A stretch of DNA of 64,000 nucleotides from Knoxdaviesia capensis. Taxonomy: Eukaryota; Ascomycota; Sordariomycetes; Microascales; Gondwanamycetaceae. Every line of letters begins with the position of its first letter. Within the stretch, counting starts at the first letter, position 1. The translations under genes were made by a program, and so were the position numbers. This document shows, in pieces, positions 11,605 through 23,600 of the stretch. The DNA lies in assembly GCA_001510575.1 (NCBI GenBank), contig LNGK01000010.1, forward strand, positions 372,001 through 436,000. Direction: 5' to 3'. Under the pieces are notes generated by a model. That model made no database searches. It had not been told where the DNA came from and worked only from the letters and a program-made list of their open reading frames with translations.

Positions 11605-12496
11605 ATCTCATAGATCCCCCCCCCCCTCCCCGGCTCGAGCATCAGGACTACTTCCCCATGTCCTCCTTTCAGGGCATCCTCGCCCGTCCTCTTAGGAACT
11701 AAGCGCGCCACCTCCTTTTCGCCTTTCTCCTCATAAAACCACCTCTCGTCCTTCTTTTCTCCTCCTCCTTCTTCTTCTCCCGTTCACCATCATCGTCCTC
11801 TTTAGCGGCATCCTCCTTCTCTTCCTCCTCTTCCTCCTCTTCCTCCTCTTCCTCCTCTTCCTCCTCTTCCTCCTCTTCCTCCTCTTCCTCCTCTTCCTCC
11901 TCTTCCTCCTCTTCCTCCTCTTCCTCCTCTTCCTCCTCTTCCTCCTCTTCCTCCTCTTCCTCCTCTTCCTCCTCTTCCGCACTCTCCTCCTCTCCCTCAT
12001 ATCCGTTTACCAGTCCTTATTCTTTCTTTTCCTCCTTTCGCAAACTGTCCGTTTGGGTTTCTATTGGGAGTTGGGCTGGTTTTTTTAATCGTCTTTTTTT
12101 TTCTGCTTTCCGGGTGTCCCTTGTTTTTGGGGCTGGTGGTTTGGACTCTTCACAGAGTGGCTCGGCAGAGTGGTGTCACCGATACTTTAGTTCCCTCTTT
12201 TTCCTTTTCACGCCAGGTTTGAAGGGAGTATCCCAGAACTGGTTTCTTCAGATATTTCCAAGGTCGTCATAAAAAGGGGTTTTTTTTCTCATAATTCACA
12301 TGCGTGTTCTGTACATTAGAAGAAAGGATCGGATTCTCTTCTCACATTATCTTCTCGGGTTGTGTGTTGTGTGGTGTTGTTTTCGCTTTCCGATTTTATC
12401 AAAATGTGCTTCTTGAAAACATATAACCAACGTGCTGTACTGCAAAGCAAAAAGAAGCGATTCCATATCTCATACCCACAGTGTCATGTCCTTTTG
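11605..12496. other. Convergent 3' flank of hrp1 and the GNAT gene
   Basis: 892 bases between two stop codons facing each other. It starts with a C run (11618-11626), contains a 9-bp microsatellite and several T runs (12080-12110, 12280-12290). No gene is supported; the 89-aa antisense Arg/Lys frame is only the microsatellite translated. Confidence 0.7.
11821..11978 (+). repeat. Nonanucleotide microsatellite (CTTCCTCCT)n
   Basis: About 17.5 near-perfect copies of a 9-base pyrimidine unit, 217 bases after the hrp1 stop and probably in its 3' UTR. The units are nearly identical, which indicates recent slippage expansion. The template strand is pure purine, so it can form a triplex or pausing structure. 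Confidence 0.95.
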
Positions 12497-13297
12497 TTAA
12501 GAGGTCCAGGACCCAGTTCTCATAGCCAGGTTCGGGGGCATGGCACGGTCCCGGAACTCCTCATCCAGCATGTAGTCAATATCCGCACCGTCTCCCCGGA
12601 ACCCCAGCTTGTAGTATGCGCCACGGCCCATGCTCGATGCTTCAGTGAAGGCCTCCAGGCCCCCGCGCTCACGCGCACGATCCAGACCCCACTGCACCAT
12701 GCGGCCAGCAATTCCGCGGCGCTGGAACTCCGGGTTCACTCCGCAAAGGTTCAGACTGAGAAGCGCGGGGATCGGGGCATCGGGGGCACCGCCGGCCGCC
12801 TCAAACGCCGCGGCCTTCTCTCTAAGGATCTCCTTCCGCCGGCGGCTCAGTCCTGTCAAAGCCTGCAGAGCAAATCGCTGCTCCCGCTCGTTGCCCGGGT
12901 ACATCTTTTCGAGGCCGAGGGAGGCAGCCATGTCGACCGGGGGGACACGGCCGTAGCCGGGGACGTAAGTGTCCTGCACCCAGACGGCCATGCCGACAAC
13001 ACGGCGGCGGGCGTCCGGGGGCGAGCCGGCCGGGGCCGGGACGGTAGCGAGGACGATCATCATGGTGGGGTTTCCGAAGATATCCCGGTCCTCAAGCGTG
13101 GATGACCACCGGGACACCCAGCGCTCGACCGCAGCAGCAGCGCCCTCGTCAGTGTCCCAACCCGGGTTCATGCAGGTCCAGATGGCGTCGTGGATCTGGT
13201 AGCCGAAGGCCTTTCGAATACAGTTCATGAAGCCTTCTTTGACATCCTCGGCGGACTGGGCCAGGCCGACCTGGATATCGTCCTGAGTAGCCGACAT
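12497..13297 (-). CDS. GNAT-family N-acetyltransferase
   Basis: Intron-less 266-aa frame from the ATG at 13297 to TAA at 12497-12499. The C-terminal half has the GNAT acetyl-CoA site: beta-4 LLSLNLCGVNPEFQRRG, with the Q/RxxGxG/A pyrophosphate loop (QRRGIAG), the following helix RMVQWGLDRARE, then LEAFTEASSMGRGAYYKLGF, the usual end of the fold. The N-terminal half has a VGMAVWVQDTYVPG strand region. This architecture matches uncharacterised fungal GNATs acting on small molecules or amines; the substrate cannot be told. It ends tail to tail with hrp1. The start is chosen because the next in-frame ATG would remove a plausible N-terminal strand and helix. Confidence 0.85.
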   Translation of the reverse strand: MSATQDDIQVGLAQSAEDVKEGFMNCIRKAFGYQIHDAIWTCMNPGWDTDEGAAAAVERWVSRWSSTLEDRDIFGNPTMMIVLATVPAPAGSPPDARRRVVGMAVWVQDTYVPGYGRVPPVDMAASLGLEKMYPGNEREQRFALQALTGLSRRRKEILREKAAAFEAAGGAPDAPIPALLSLNLCGVNPEFQRRGIAGRMVQWGLDRARERGGLEAFTEASSMGRGAYYKLGFRGDGADIDYMLDEEFRDRAMPPNLAMRTGSWTS

Positions 13298-13619
13298 AGT
13301 AGTAGTTGCGTTGTTTGAGAGCGATAATGTAGGTAGTAAGAATAGGGTTCTGAGTCACGGTTCGATGTATAAGTAATGTTCAAGTTTCGGCCGAACTTTG
13401 TTCCTGGGTGGAGAAGATGGGCATATACTGGTAGCCATGGTAGGATCAAGAACAGTGATACGATAGCATAACAAGCCGGGAATTTACCACAACAGAGAGC
13501 GCTCACTTCACTGATCTTGAGATCTCGAACAAGCATTCACAAAACTGATAACATCTCAACAACACCGAGTGTACGACAGACTTGGCCCGAAGCGTCTTGC
13601 CAAGTCACACACTCTCAGT

Positions 13620-13633
13620 AACCCTAACCCTAG
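13620..13633 (+). promoter_or_regulatory. Telomere-like (telobox) motif
   Basis: AACCCTAACCCTAG, two direct CCCTAA-type units, 324 bases upstream of the GNAT start. Such motifs are binding sites for Tbf1/Taz1/Rap1-like Myb proteins in fungi. Function here is inference. Confidence 0.45.
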
Positions 13634-14340
13634 CCGTCGGCATTAGTGTCCGTTTGCACCGCCACACGCACCTTTACGCCACAGCTTTATCGCGATGTTT
13701 CCCATGTGCAGGCAGCATTTTTTTTGCCCCAGCGTTTTTGTCTTCCCCCATCATTTTTTGTGTAGCTGCCAAGCATTACAGGGTTGTACGGACATTTCAT
13801 AGTGAGCGTATACGGCAACGGTAAAATGATACGCACGATTTAAAATTGGGAGAGGAAAAACAGTCGTTGTGAGAACTGAAGCCCAAAAGGGGAACAGATC
13901 AGAAGATCCTTATGAGAGTCTCCTTTCTTTTCTCTTTTTATTTTTATTTTTCATTTTTCATTTTATTTTTGTGTGTCGTGACATTTACGCGTACACCGAT
14001 TTTGTGAAGGTGTGGCTGCGAACGGTGAAAAGTTCCGGATCCAAATTTTTGAGCTTCACCAGAATAGCTTCCCTCAGTCGGAATTCTACCGTGTCAACCA
14101 TTTTATTTCTTATTCATTATCTTCTTCGATATCCCTCATTTCTTGCCTCTGTGGACATCTCTTCGTTTTCCTTCCCACCACCAGCCGATCTTCGACCATC
14201 TTCATTGGCTCCCTCCCCATTTTCCTCCCTCTCCTATTCCGGCATCGCTTTCGCAGGCCACGTCGTCATCCCCGAGTACTTCCGATCCTGTGATGCACCA
14301 GATACGTTGTGTCTCATATGAGTTTTTGAGTGTCTTCTTA

Positions 14341-14360
14341 TCTCTCTCTCTCTCTCTCTC
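14341..14360 (+). repeat. (TC)10 microsatellite in the pct1 leader region
   Basis: Ten TC dinucleotides about 315 bases before the pct1 start, inside a CT-rich leader. Confidence 0.85.
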
Positions 14361-14674
14361 GACTACCACCCTCCTTCGTCACCTGCCAACTTTGAGTCGA
14401 AGCAGTTTCTCGGCCAAGCTCTGATCTCGTTGCTTTGTTATCTTTGGGCTCAGCGACTTCCGACGTGTTTTGTTGCGACTCCAGTTTTTCTCGATTGGGG
14501 AGACATTTATCTGATTCTTCTCCCTCGAACTACGCTTCATCTTTTCATCTCTCGTTTGAACGCGCACATAACCGCTATCCACAAGATCCTATAAACCCGC
14601 CGTCATCAGTTGATTCTGCCGTCTGACGGAGTCTTAGCAACCTCGAATCCGCATCCTTCTGCATATCTTCCATA

Positions 14675-16188
14675 ATGACCTCACCCTCGTCGAAGCGGAA
14701 GCGCGCTGCCACCCGCACTTCCGGTGCTCCCGATCAGGACCCGGCCACCAACATGGCCCCGGCCGCCGATGGCGAAGTCACCACCCCGTCGCGACAGCAC
14801 AAGCCCACCAACGGCCACCGCCGCACGACCAGCAAGGCCGGCTCCGGCTCTGCTGCGCCGCCGCCTAAGCGTCACCGCAGCAATGGAGGCGGCGCCACCG
14901 CGTCAAACGGCAACGGCGTGCACAACGACGACGACGCTGACGACAACACCGATGAAAAGGCCGAGCCGAAGCGCGCTATGGCCCCGCCCCCCATTGGAAA
15001 ACTGACCCATCCGGTCGGATACACCACAAACCCTCCCCCTGTTGGCCGGCCTGTGCGTGTGTACGCTGACGGCGTGTTTGATCTCTTCCATCTGGGGTAT
15101 GTGTAACGCACTCTCGAGTCTCTAGGTACAGAGCAAACCCTAACCCTGCCTTCCTCTCTCTCTCTTCTCTAGACATATGCGCCAGCTCGAGCAGGCCAAG
15201 AACGCCTTCCCCGACGTGTACCTTATTGTCGGAGTTACTGGCGACGAAGAGACCCACAAGCGCAAGGGTCTGACTGTCCTCTCCGGCCAGGAGCGTGCCG
15301 AGACTGTGCGCCACTGCCGCTGGGTTGACGAGGTGATCGAGGACTGCCCGTGGATCGTCACGCCCAAGTTCCTTGACGACCACCAGATTGACTACGTAGC
15401 CCACGACGACATCCCGTATGGTGCCGACGAAGGCGATGACATCTACGGCCCCATCAAGGCCGCCGGCAAGTTCCTTGTCACGCAGCGCACCGAGTCTGTC
15501 AGCACTACCGGAATTATCACCAAGTGAGTTTCCCTCTCCTGCCGCCCAGCTACACAACCTGACTTCTCGGACCTGCAATCGCTAACTGGCTTCCTTTTTC
15601 TCCGCAGGATCGTCCGCGACTACGAAAACTACATTGCGCGCCAGTTCAAGCGCGGAGCTTCGCGCCAGGAGCTCAACGTGAGCTGGCTGAAGAAGAACGA
15701 GATAGACCTGAAGCGCCATGTGCAGGACCTGCGCGATAACATCCGCACCAACTGGGCCACCACCGGCCAGGAGCTCAGCCGCGAGCTGCGCCAGTTCTGG
15801 CCGGCCAGTCGGCCACAGAGCCCCGCGCGGTACCTGTCCGGCCAGGGTGACAACGCCTCGATCATGTCCGCCAGTAATTCGGTGCGGTCACCCGGCGTGA
15901 CTAACACCAACGAGTTTATCACCGGGTACACTATTGGCCTTATTGGCGGTGTCCGGTCCTGGGTAAGTTTTCGGGTTATCTGCCCACAGAGATATATCTG
16001 TCTCTTTCCTCCGTGATGAAATCCTGACGACTAACTCTTTGCGACTTGACCCATAGATGACCAAGAGCCGGCGCAGTGATAGCCGACAGCAGAGCGACGA
16101 CGAGTCCGAGTCGGATTCCAGAAGTCCTCTGGCGCCCAAGACCTCGGCCCCGACGCCGACTGCGGAAGGTCCGGCTGTGGCGAAATAG
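14675..16188 (+). CDS. pct1: Choline-phosphate cytidylyltransferase (CCT)
   Basis: Four exons: 14675-15096, 15173-15523, 15608-15962, 16057-16188, giving 419 aa. CCT makes CDP-choline from CTP and phosphocholine, the rate-limiting step of the Kennedy pathway. The N-terminal ~125 residues are disordered and basic (KRKRAA; PPPKRHRS), nuclear-signal-like. The catalytic domain begins VRVYADGVFDLFHLGH: the CTP-binding HxGH is H139-L-G-H142, split by intron 1 at the glycine. Downstream blocks YLIVGVTGDEETHKRKG, ERAETVRHCRWVDEV and VAHDDIPYG are canonical. The CTP-contact motif normally RTEG(I/V)ST reads RTESVST (R246-S251), a Gly to Ser change. Then comes IVRDYENYIARQFKRG and an amphipathic M-domain-like helix region (LKKNEIDLKRHVQDLRDNI). 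The tail is Ser/Pro-rich and probably phosphorylated. Confidence 0.95.
15135..15147 (+). promoter_or_regulatory. Telobox-like motif inside pct1 intron 1
   Basis: AAACCCTAACCCT lies in the 76-nt first intron of pct1, close to the branch region. It may simply supply the branch-site adenosine (CCTAACC), so a regulatory role is uncertain. Confidence 0.35.
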
Positions 16189-17564
16189 AATGTCCATCGC
16201 CACTCCAAGACCTCGGCGGCAGCGACGGCATGAGACGAGTTGGGCCGAACGTGCCACTGCATACACTTATCACCAGAGCTGTGTCACCTTGGCCGATCAC
16301 ATCTCCGCTCTTGGTCGACTTTCTCTCATCGGCTAGAGCTTGCAAAAGTTGTTAGAACGCGTATCCCCTAATAGCTGTTTCCGGTTTTCCTCTGCTTGCT
16401 GTATTCTTTTTTTCTGGGACTTGTATTGCTTCTTCTTTTTTATCGCTATTTCCCTCCTTTTTGCTCACTCGTTCATTTCATGGGATAAACTTGCTCGAAT
16501 TAGGCGTATTACGGGATGCTATTTTATTATTTCCTTTGCAGAGGGGCCTATTCTCTCTCTTCCTTTCCATTATGCATTTTACTCTCTTCAGTTTCTAGAA
16601 TTCAACCCTTCGAGACGTGTCGAAGGTTGGCGGGCGGTGTGGACAGGAACCTAAAAACACTGGCAGATGAGTTGAGCAGGACTGAAAGACTGGTGGTTAT
16701 ATCCGCCCCGGGATGGGCACTGGACGATGGTGGCTATGATACAGGGAAAGCGACGGGATATACAACCGAGTTCTCACACACTTTCATGCCTTTTCATGAT
16801 ATTTGCTTTGTAGATTCTCACCCCAACCTAAGATGTACTACGTCTGTGAGGGTCGTTGGGAGCCTCACGACTGGCGCGCTTCTTAATACTAATATGACGG
16901 GGAACCTACGCATTGTGAGGTCCCAAGGTGGCAAGATGCTCGGCTGTGGCTCTCATTTCGTACCAGCATCAGTGGAATCCTGTCGAGTTGCCGGATACCT
17001 TCCAGACATCGTATAATCTGTGGCTTCTTCAACCATCAGTGGTTCAGTGAATCGGGGCTTTCGATCGATCATATAGTTGAAGAGTGATGTGATCCCGGTT
17101 TCCTGGCGCTGTAGAAATTGTACGGAAAGGCGCGGAGCACTTAGTTTGCCAGATCTATCTTCCTGGCGTCTGAGATGTCTGTCCCTCGATGTGGACGTGA
17201 TGATACGAACTCATCGTAGGGTTATACCCTGGTGGCCTCTCTGAAGGAGTTGCGCAAACCCTATGCTCATGTAGTGGTTGGGAGGGAGGTGGACAGATAC
17301 ACTTGACATGCGCATTTGGTCCGTCTGACTTCATGGAAGCTAGAGAGACACTAAATATACCCCCATTGCCAGGTACTGATGGGGAGCACCGACAAGCAGG
17401 AGGAGTACCAGGATCAAGCACGCCAGCACACACGCCTTCCGGGACGGTTTCCGTCAAGTGTCCCGGGCCGCTGTTGGCCTGGCCGCATACCGTCCGCGCC
17501 GAGAATGGATCATCGAAGAGCAACGTTGCCGTGCTAGATCCGAAGTGGCATCCTGTGTGTCTAA

Positions 17565-17942
17565 CCTGGGGATGGTACGGACGGCGGGCAGGCTAAGTGT
17601 GCCTCTTGCAAGTCACTTCCACCATGCAAGGCTGCAGGTACCACAGCGTGGCCAGCGCGGCCTCCCCATGTGCTCACGGTACGGGTTCCCGACCGAGTTC
17701 CTGTTCATGTGTATCTACTTGGCCTTGCCTGACGGCGCCGGGGTGGGCGGCAATCGGATACTGGGGACCTGTTCATGCCGGCCGCTGAAAGCCATTCTCC
17801 TTTCGCACCTCCCCTCGTCTCCCCAAAAAAGAAATACCCAGCCTCCGCCCGGAAGCTCTTTGATGGGGCGAGCCGGAGCGGCGGATCGGGCGTGGACGAC
17901 CCAACAGTACGGCGGCTTCAAGAGACGATCATCCCGTTCTAG
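17565..17942 (+). pseudogene. Possible coding relic with one in-frame stop
   Basis: One frame is open from 17565 to 17729, meets TGA at 17730-17732, and continues open to TAG at 17940-17942. The first part has a Cys-rich patch (KCASCKSLPPCKA); the last part has a protein-like composition (LFMPAAESHSPFAPP, then a Lys-rich stretch and ARKLFDGASRSGG, ending RRLQETIIPF). It may be the 3' remnant of a regulator whose stop arose by C to T change. No family was recognised and the middle portion is not convincing, so this is tentative. Confidence 0.25.
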
Positions 17943-19215
17943 TTGTTAGCCCTATGAAGGATTTCACGAGACAGCGGAAGTAGCCAGAAGGATTGTGGGA
18001 CAGCTGGATCGCTTGATAAACACGAAGTGAAGATAAAAAGGCGGCAGGGCAAGATATCTAAGATGTATTCGGGTTATCATGTCCACGGTCCTCAGTCCGG
18101 TATGTGCGGTTATCTCATCCAATTCGCGCTGGCGAGCCTCGGTAAAACCACAGATTGATGCTGGTCGTTGTTGGGGATTGGCCATGGCGATCCAATGGCT
18201 GGCAATACGCATCCCATGCTTCGCGACGGAATCCGCCGCACTGATGCCATGGTGGTCTTTTTGCAGTGTTGAAACACTGCCCTATGGACCCGGTGGCTAA
18301 GTTCAGTGAGGCCCGGCTCCGAGATACGCCCGGAAGGATCGGGCTGTCTTGGTGGCAGCTTGTCTAGATGCTTCCTTGGGGGACTGTTGACAGAATGCTA
18401 ATACACGTGTAGTAGAACAACGGCGTGGGGGCGCGGATGTTTTGGGGTTGCGGAGGATTGGAGGAAAGAAAACAGGAAATATACTCAGCCTGGTTTTGTT
18501 AGACGAGGTCAACCAAAATCTTGTATTGAAGCACTGGCTGGCGGCATCCCAACAACACACACACACACTGCTGGCCTGAGCGTGAGAGTGGCCGTGAGTC
18601 TGTCGCCGAAGCCGATCCTCCCCAATCTATCGGCACCGACTGCAGCATCGTGATGTGGAGAGCGGCGAGGACGAAGTGAGGGGTGGATATAGTGGAGGAG
18701 GGCCAGAATGAACAGTGGGCTGACTTGGTGCTCCTCCTCCTATGCTGTAGTATGCACACTACTCTCCATGTTCTATGCCGAAGCTGAGGAGTCCACCACT
18801 CTCCAGTTATACCCTGAAAATAGCCCTCCAGGTGGGTTCTACGGGGGACAACCCCAGCTCTGATATACCATCATCTCGGCTTTCATGCTGTGAGACGTGG
18901 GAGTCGCTGAGGGGAGCCAGAAGACATGCCAAATTCGCATTTTGCGCTGGCTATCTGTCTCTGGGCTCGGGTGTACTGGAGCATTCTACCGGAGTTTTGG
19001 CTATCTCAACATATGTTCTTTGTAACTACTCGAAGAGCTTGCTTGCCCCTGGAGAGATAATATGGGGATAGCAAGTAGACTAAAGATACAAAGTACTGCC
19101 CGCCGAAAAGTTTCCTATACCAGCAAAAGCGAAAAATCGGCAGCATCGCATAGAACGTAGTGGGAATGTTGCTTATTGAGGACCGCCTTCACTCCAGCCT
19201 TGATCTCTATAAGGC

Positions 19216-19320
19216 ATTGGAATCGCGATCCACCAGTGTGTTTCTTCCTTCAGCAATCTGGAACAGATTGGAATCGCGATCCACCAGTGTGTTTCTTCCT
19301 TCAGCAATCTGGAACAGATT
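19216..19320 (+). repeat. 51-bp tandem duplication
   Basis: Two apparently identical 51-base units start at 19216 and 19267, followed by a few bases of a third. The unit contains ATTGGAATCGCGATCCACCA. Its length is a multiple of three, so a short open frame crosses both copies as a 17-residue repeat, but no gene is supported around it. Confidence 0.9.
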
Positions 19321-20610
19321 GAGTGAGCGGAAATCGGCCGATCTGGTGTTTTAAATGTTGAGAGAACGCCGAGATAATTTCAAACCACATAGAAATGAAG
19401 TCAAGTCGAGGTAAAAGCCACTTCTTCAACTCAATATAACCCCTTGGTATATGCCCATAGGTGGAAGGTATCTGAGTAGCAGAACATAGTACTTCCTCAA
19501 CATCTATGATTGCTTTACCCGATCGTCTAGGTTACAGTATGCACAAGTTTGGAGTGCACATATTCCATGATGTATCTGGGTTGGAAGTCAACGTTCTACT
19601 AGAATCTGGACGCCACCCTTAACGGTCATTGCCAGGACAATGATCCGAAAAGAGGAGTTAGTTCGCTCCGACGGACCCTGTGTGGTCAAATAACGGGAGA
19701 AACTTTGGTGTGTCTCGCTCCTACAGTTCCATTCACGATGGAGACAACAACACACCCTCTGCATAACTTATTGGAGGTGATGTTACGCTGAAGCCGGAAC
19801 TGTGGCTCGTGGATTCCGTCTTGGACCGCACTGCAGAAACTTTTGATGTGAAGACGACCCAACACGGGAAACTGTTTCGAGGGTGAAGAACAGGCTAGGC
19901 CCAGCTGCCACGGCCGATTAAATGAGTAGACTACCACCATACCGGCTTTTGTTTGATTTCCGGGGGGGTTGGTTGGTTGGTTGTTGCTTGGACTGCTGTG
20001 TGCCATCCTCTGGTTCTGGGCTTCAGGCTGTTATTTGGGTGAAAGAGGGCACCACACATGAGGAATGTTCAAGAGTGATGGGTGAGGTTAAGCCAGTTTG
20101 GTAAGAAGCTGTATCATCCAGGGAACCGGTGGATATGCCATGTGAGCGGACACGTATAGCAGGGAGCAAGATGTCAATGAGTGACCCCCCCCCCGATGTC
20201 CGTCCGGTTCGGTTCCGAGCTGTGCGTTATTTTCCCACCAAGACCCAAAACCAGCTCGTTTAGGAGCCCGTTGTAACCAATGTCCTCTCTTTGGAGAGGG
20301 ACAAACAGAGTGTGGCCAAGGTGCATCTCCCTAGCCGGCACCTTTAGGATCCCCGACCAAGGGCCAAAAAAGGCCCTCTCTCTCTCTCACCCCCTTGCGC
20401 ACGTATAGACATAATAGCCCACACTCCACGTTCATCTCGATCTCGACAGGTGACACGGACCGCCTGTGGAGGAAGCTCATCCATCCTCGGGGTTGGGCGT
20501 CTCGCTTAGCTCACCTATGTATCTTTTTTCTCGTGTGTTCTTCCTCTATGTACTGTATTCGCGAGTTTAGTTTCAGGGCGCAGCCGGCCGAAGGTTTCCC
20601 TCCTATGCTG

Positions 20611-20656
20611 GTGGTGGTTTAGTGTAGCTGTTGGTGGTTTAGTGTAGCTGTTGGTG
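20611..20656 (+). repeat. 20-bp tandem duplication
   Basis: The unit GTGGTTTAGTGTAGCTGTTG occurs twice head to tail with a 20-base period, with a partial third copy. Confidence 0.8.
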
Positions 20657-23600
20657 TAGTATCAAGAATCAACTATGTGCTAGCGCTCGCTCCTGGATCT
20701 CTAGAACTTTTGAGGAGATCGAGGGCCGGAGAAGTCACTCACTAGACAGTTAAAGTCGGAGTGAACAGAGGGAAGAAAAGTCCTGAAGTCCCTTCCAGTC
20801 TTTCTCTACTCCGTTCCTCGAATACATCCTCAGACATTCTCATAGTGGATAGGTGGATATTATGATGTAAATTCTCTCTCAAGTCGGCCGTCGTCCGGGG
20901 ACTTTGATTTTGCTTTGGGACAGCCGTAGTAAATGGCTCTAGAAGTGATAGTGGAGAGCGCGAGAGAAGGCATCTGATGAGCATAGAAGCTGATCCTTGC
21001 ATGCTGAGCTTCAATCGATTATCATTTGTCCATATCCGTGACAGGATTGGGGTTGGGGCTGGGTGGATGAACGAGCACGTGGATGGTAACCTGCACACTT
21101 ACCTCCAAATATGGATCAAAACTCTGGACAACCCACCCTGAAGATGTTGGACTTGTATGGACTTACATACATCCAGCGTCCGAGCAGTAGTTTGTACTGT
21201 GAATCACGAGGTTGGGGTGAAAACCTATGGCGATCGACTGGGCCTTTATCGTCGAGCGAGTTCCTATCACTCATGCCAGAACGGGCCTTCCAATCCATTA
21301 GGAAACATGCGGCCACCCTGTCACGCTCAAGTGTGTGCTTGGCTAGCCAATTGAACAAGGATTTTCGGGAGGGTGCGGGAAGGTCTCAAGACTACTTGCG
21401 TGAAGGAGTTTAATCGAGATGGGGCAGTTTTAATAGAGAGCTCCACTAACATCCATGAGGTGGGACCGGCTATGTCCTCCAAACTCTTCGAGCCAGCACT
21501 TTGACAGAACCAACACTAAAGTTGAGGAGTCGCATACCTACCCTCGGTACGATACCTCTAAACCTTCATCCATAAGTCGAAGGATCCACTCATCTATTGA
21601 GCAGTGTCCAGAGTTCCAGGCGGGGTAACGACTTCCGGGTCAAGACGTGGGTTGTTGGCGATATGTAAGTGCAACTAGGAGGGAAAAGATTGATTCACTT
21701 CACAATGACTGTCTGGGAAGTGACCATTGCTCTATTAGACATCGCTGAACGGGAAAAGGCCTACAGAATGTTATTGTCCTTGGAATGCCAATCCTTCAAT
21801 GTATGCAGTGTGAATGTCTTCGCAACGTGTCAACAACAGACCGTCAGACACTGCTCATAAGTCATAACGAATGGCCGGATTTCAAGGCCGGCAATAGTTT
21901 GACACCGGACGTCAAGGATTCTTGACTGCATGTCATCCTCCCAGTCTCATACCATTGTTGTTGAGACTAGTCGGCTCAATGAGTTGTCGTATCTCACGCT
22001 TCGGTGAGTCCGCTAGATGTGTAAATCACACCCACCTTTTTGATTGTGTCAAGCATTCCATCGACTCTTTACTGTCTAGCTGAAATGGGAGTAATGGTTA
22101 ACATGGGGAAAGAAGCCTTACCTAGTCGGATACCAATTGGGCATTTAGATATGCCACATTGACTATCGGAGAGAGAGCGATGTTAGCTGTGCATCGCACT
22201 CGTATCAAGTGCCATGCCATGAGCTAATTACTAGCTGTATATACATGCAACCTTGAGGTTTGACCAGAAATGGTGATTCTGGACCGGAGCTGAGTAGCCA
22301 GGGACAGAGGCCCAACGCAAGAAGGGCCTTGCGGAAACAGAGTCATGAAAATCCTTAAGGAATATACTGGACTTAGCTTCCGTGGCTTCTGGGGATGCAA
22401 ATGCGGGACCCTTGCGTCAAAAGTTGGCTCTCGTACCTACCTATACCTAGCTGTAACCGTCGGAAGATCCCGTCAGTAGCCGTAATGGGGAGGGGGATTG
22501 GTGATTGGGGGCGTGGTTGAAGTGAGGAGACACTGTCGCTCCGAATGGTGTTTCTCTGCGTTTATCTATGACGGTGGGATAGCCACCTCTTTCATCTTCG
22601 TTTGTCCTTTCACACAAATCCGCTGTGGTATTAGTGTTAGTGCGTATAACGTGAGACTTGGTCACATTTCAAGTAAGACATTGCCGAAGCGGTGTGCCGA
22701 CAGCCGTTTGTTGGCCAGCCTTTCTTCAAGAGGTAAAGTTTCAAAGGATAATCAGTGTGACTCATGCCTATAAGTACCACCAGCAGCCACGCACACGTTG
22801 ATCAACTTGTAGTCGTATGACGAAACTGCATACAGGACCTCATATGTCCGATGAATTCTAAGTGGACAGCAACTATACGGAGAGGCTCTGGTAACCTATC
22901 TTGGCTCATGTGGTAGAACTAGGGAATCTAATAAATACTCAATAGCTGAGCCTAGACCCAAAATCCGCGCAGGTGCAAGGGCAGAACGGCATTCAAGATT
23001 TGGCCTGGCCGTCTGGCGAACGCCACACACTTCCGTGTGGTACACCAACATTAATACCACAAACGCCATAACCGGGAAAAAGCGTCCATGCGTTCATATA
23101 CGTCCATGGGCCTTGGCTTGGAATCTAATCGCCCAAAGAAGCACGTATACGTCAGGCTGAACATGCAGGAAAAGAACAATGTGCGGTTGGCTTTCAGCTC
23201 TTAAGTCCATTTGGGATGTCTCCCCTCTTTCTGCGCATCGGCCTGCCCAAAAAGAAATCTGGTGCATGCAACCAACGAACGTAGGGGAGGGAGGTATAGC
23301 TCACCACCACATGTTAGGGTTCGGACTGGGCTCTGAGGCCAGGCCAGGTGAGGGGAGGAGGGGCATTAGTTCCGGGGTGATCCTCCGCAGAGACATATAT
23401 GTCGATGTAATGTACGGCACTGAGCATGTGTAGTCATGTACAGTTCGCTCAACTCTCGGGTCGCCATCCACGAGCCAAGAAAGGCCGACTGAGACAGGTG
23501 AGCTTGGGACCCTGGAACCAACACAGCGTCCTTCACCGGTGTAAGCCAGAACAAACTTGATTGCTTGACAAGACATGTTGGATTACGAATCTTGTAGTTT

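Larger units (their letters stand above)
13298..14674. promoter_or_regulatory. Divergent promoter region between the GNAT gene and pct1
   Basis: 1377 bases without a supportable gene. It contains a telomere-like AACCCTAACCCTAG at 13620-13633. From about 13915 to 14674 the + strand is CT/T-rich, with a (TC)10 tract, and is the likely pct1 leader. Short frames there are pyrimidine-rich in every phase and not protein-like. Confidence 0.5.

Noticed and set aside
11731..12000. Arg/Lys repeat protein on the minus strand
   Set aside because: Purely the translation of the 9-bp microsatellite.
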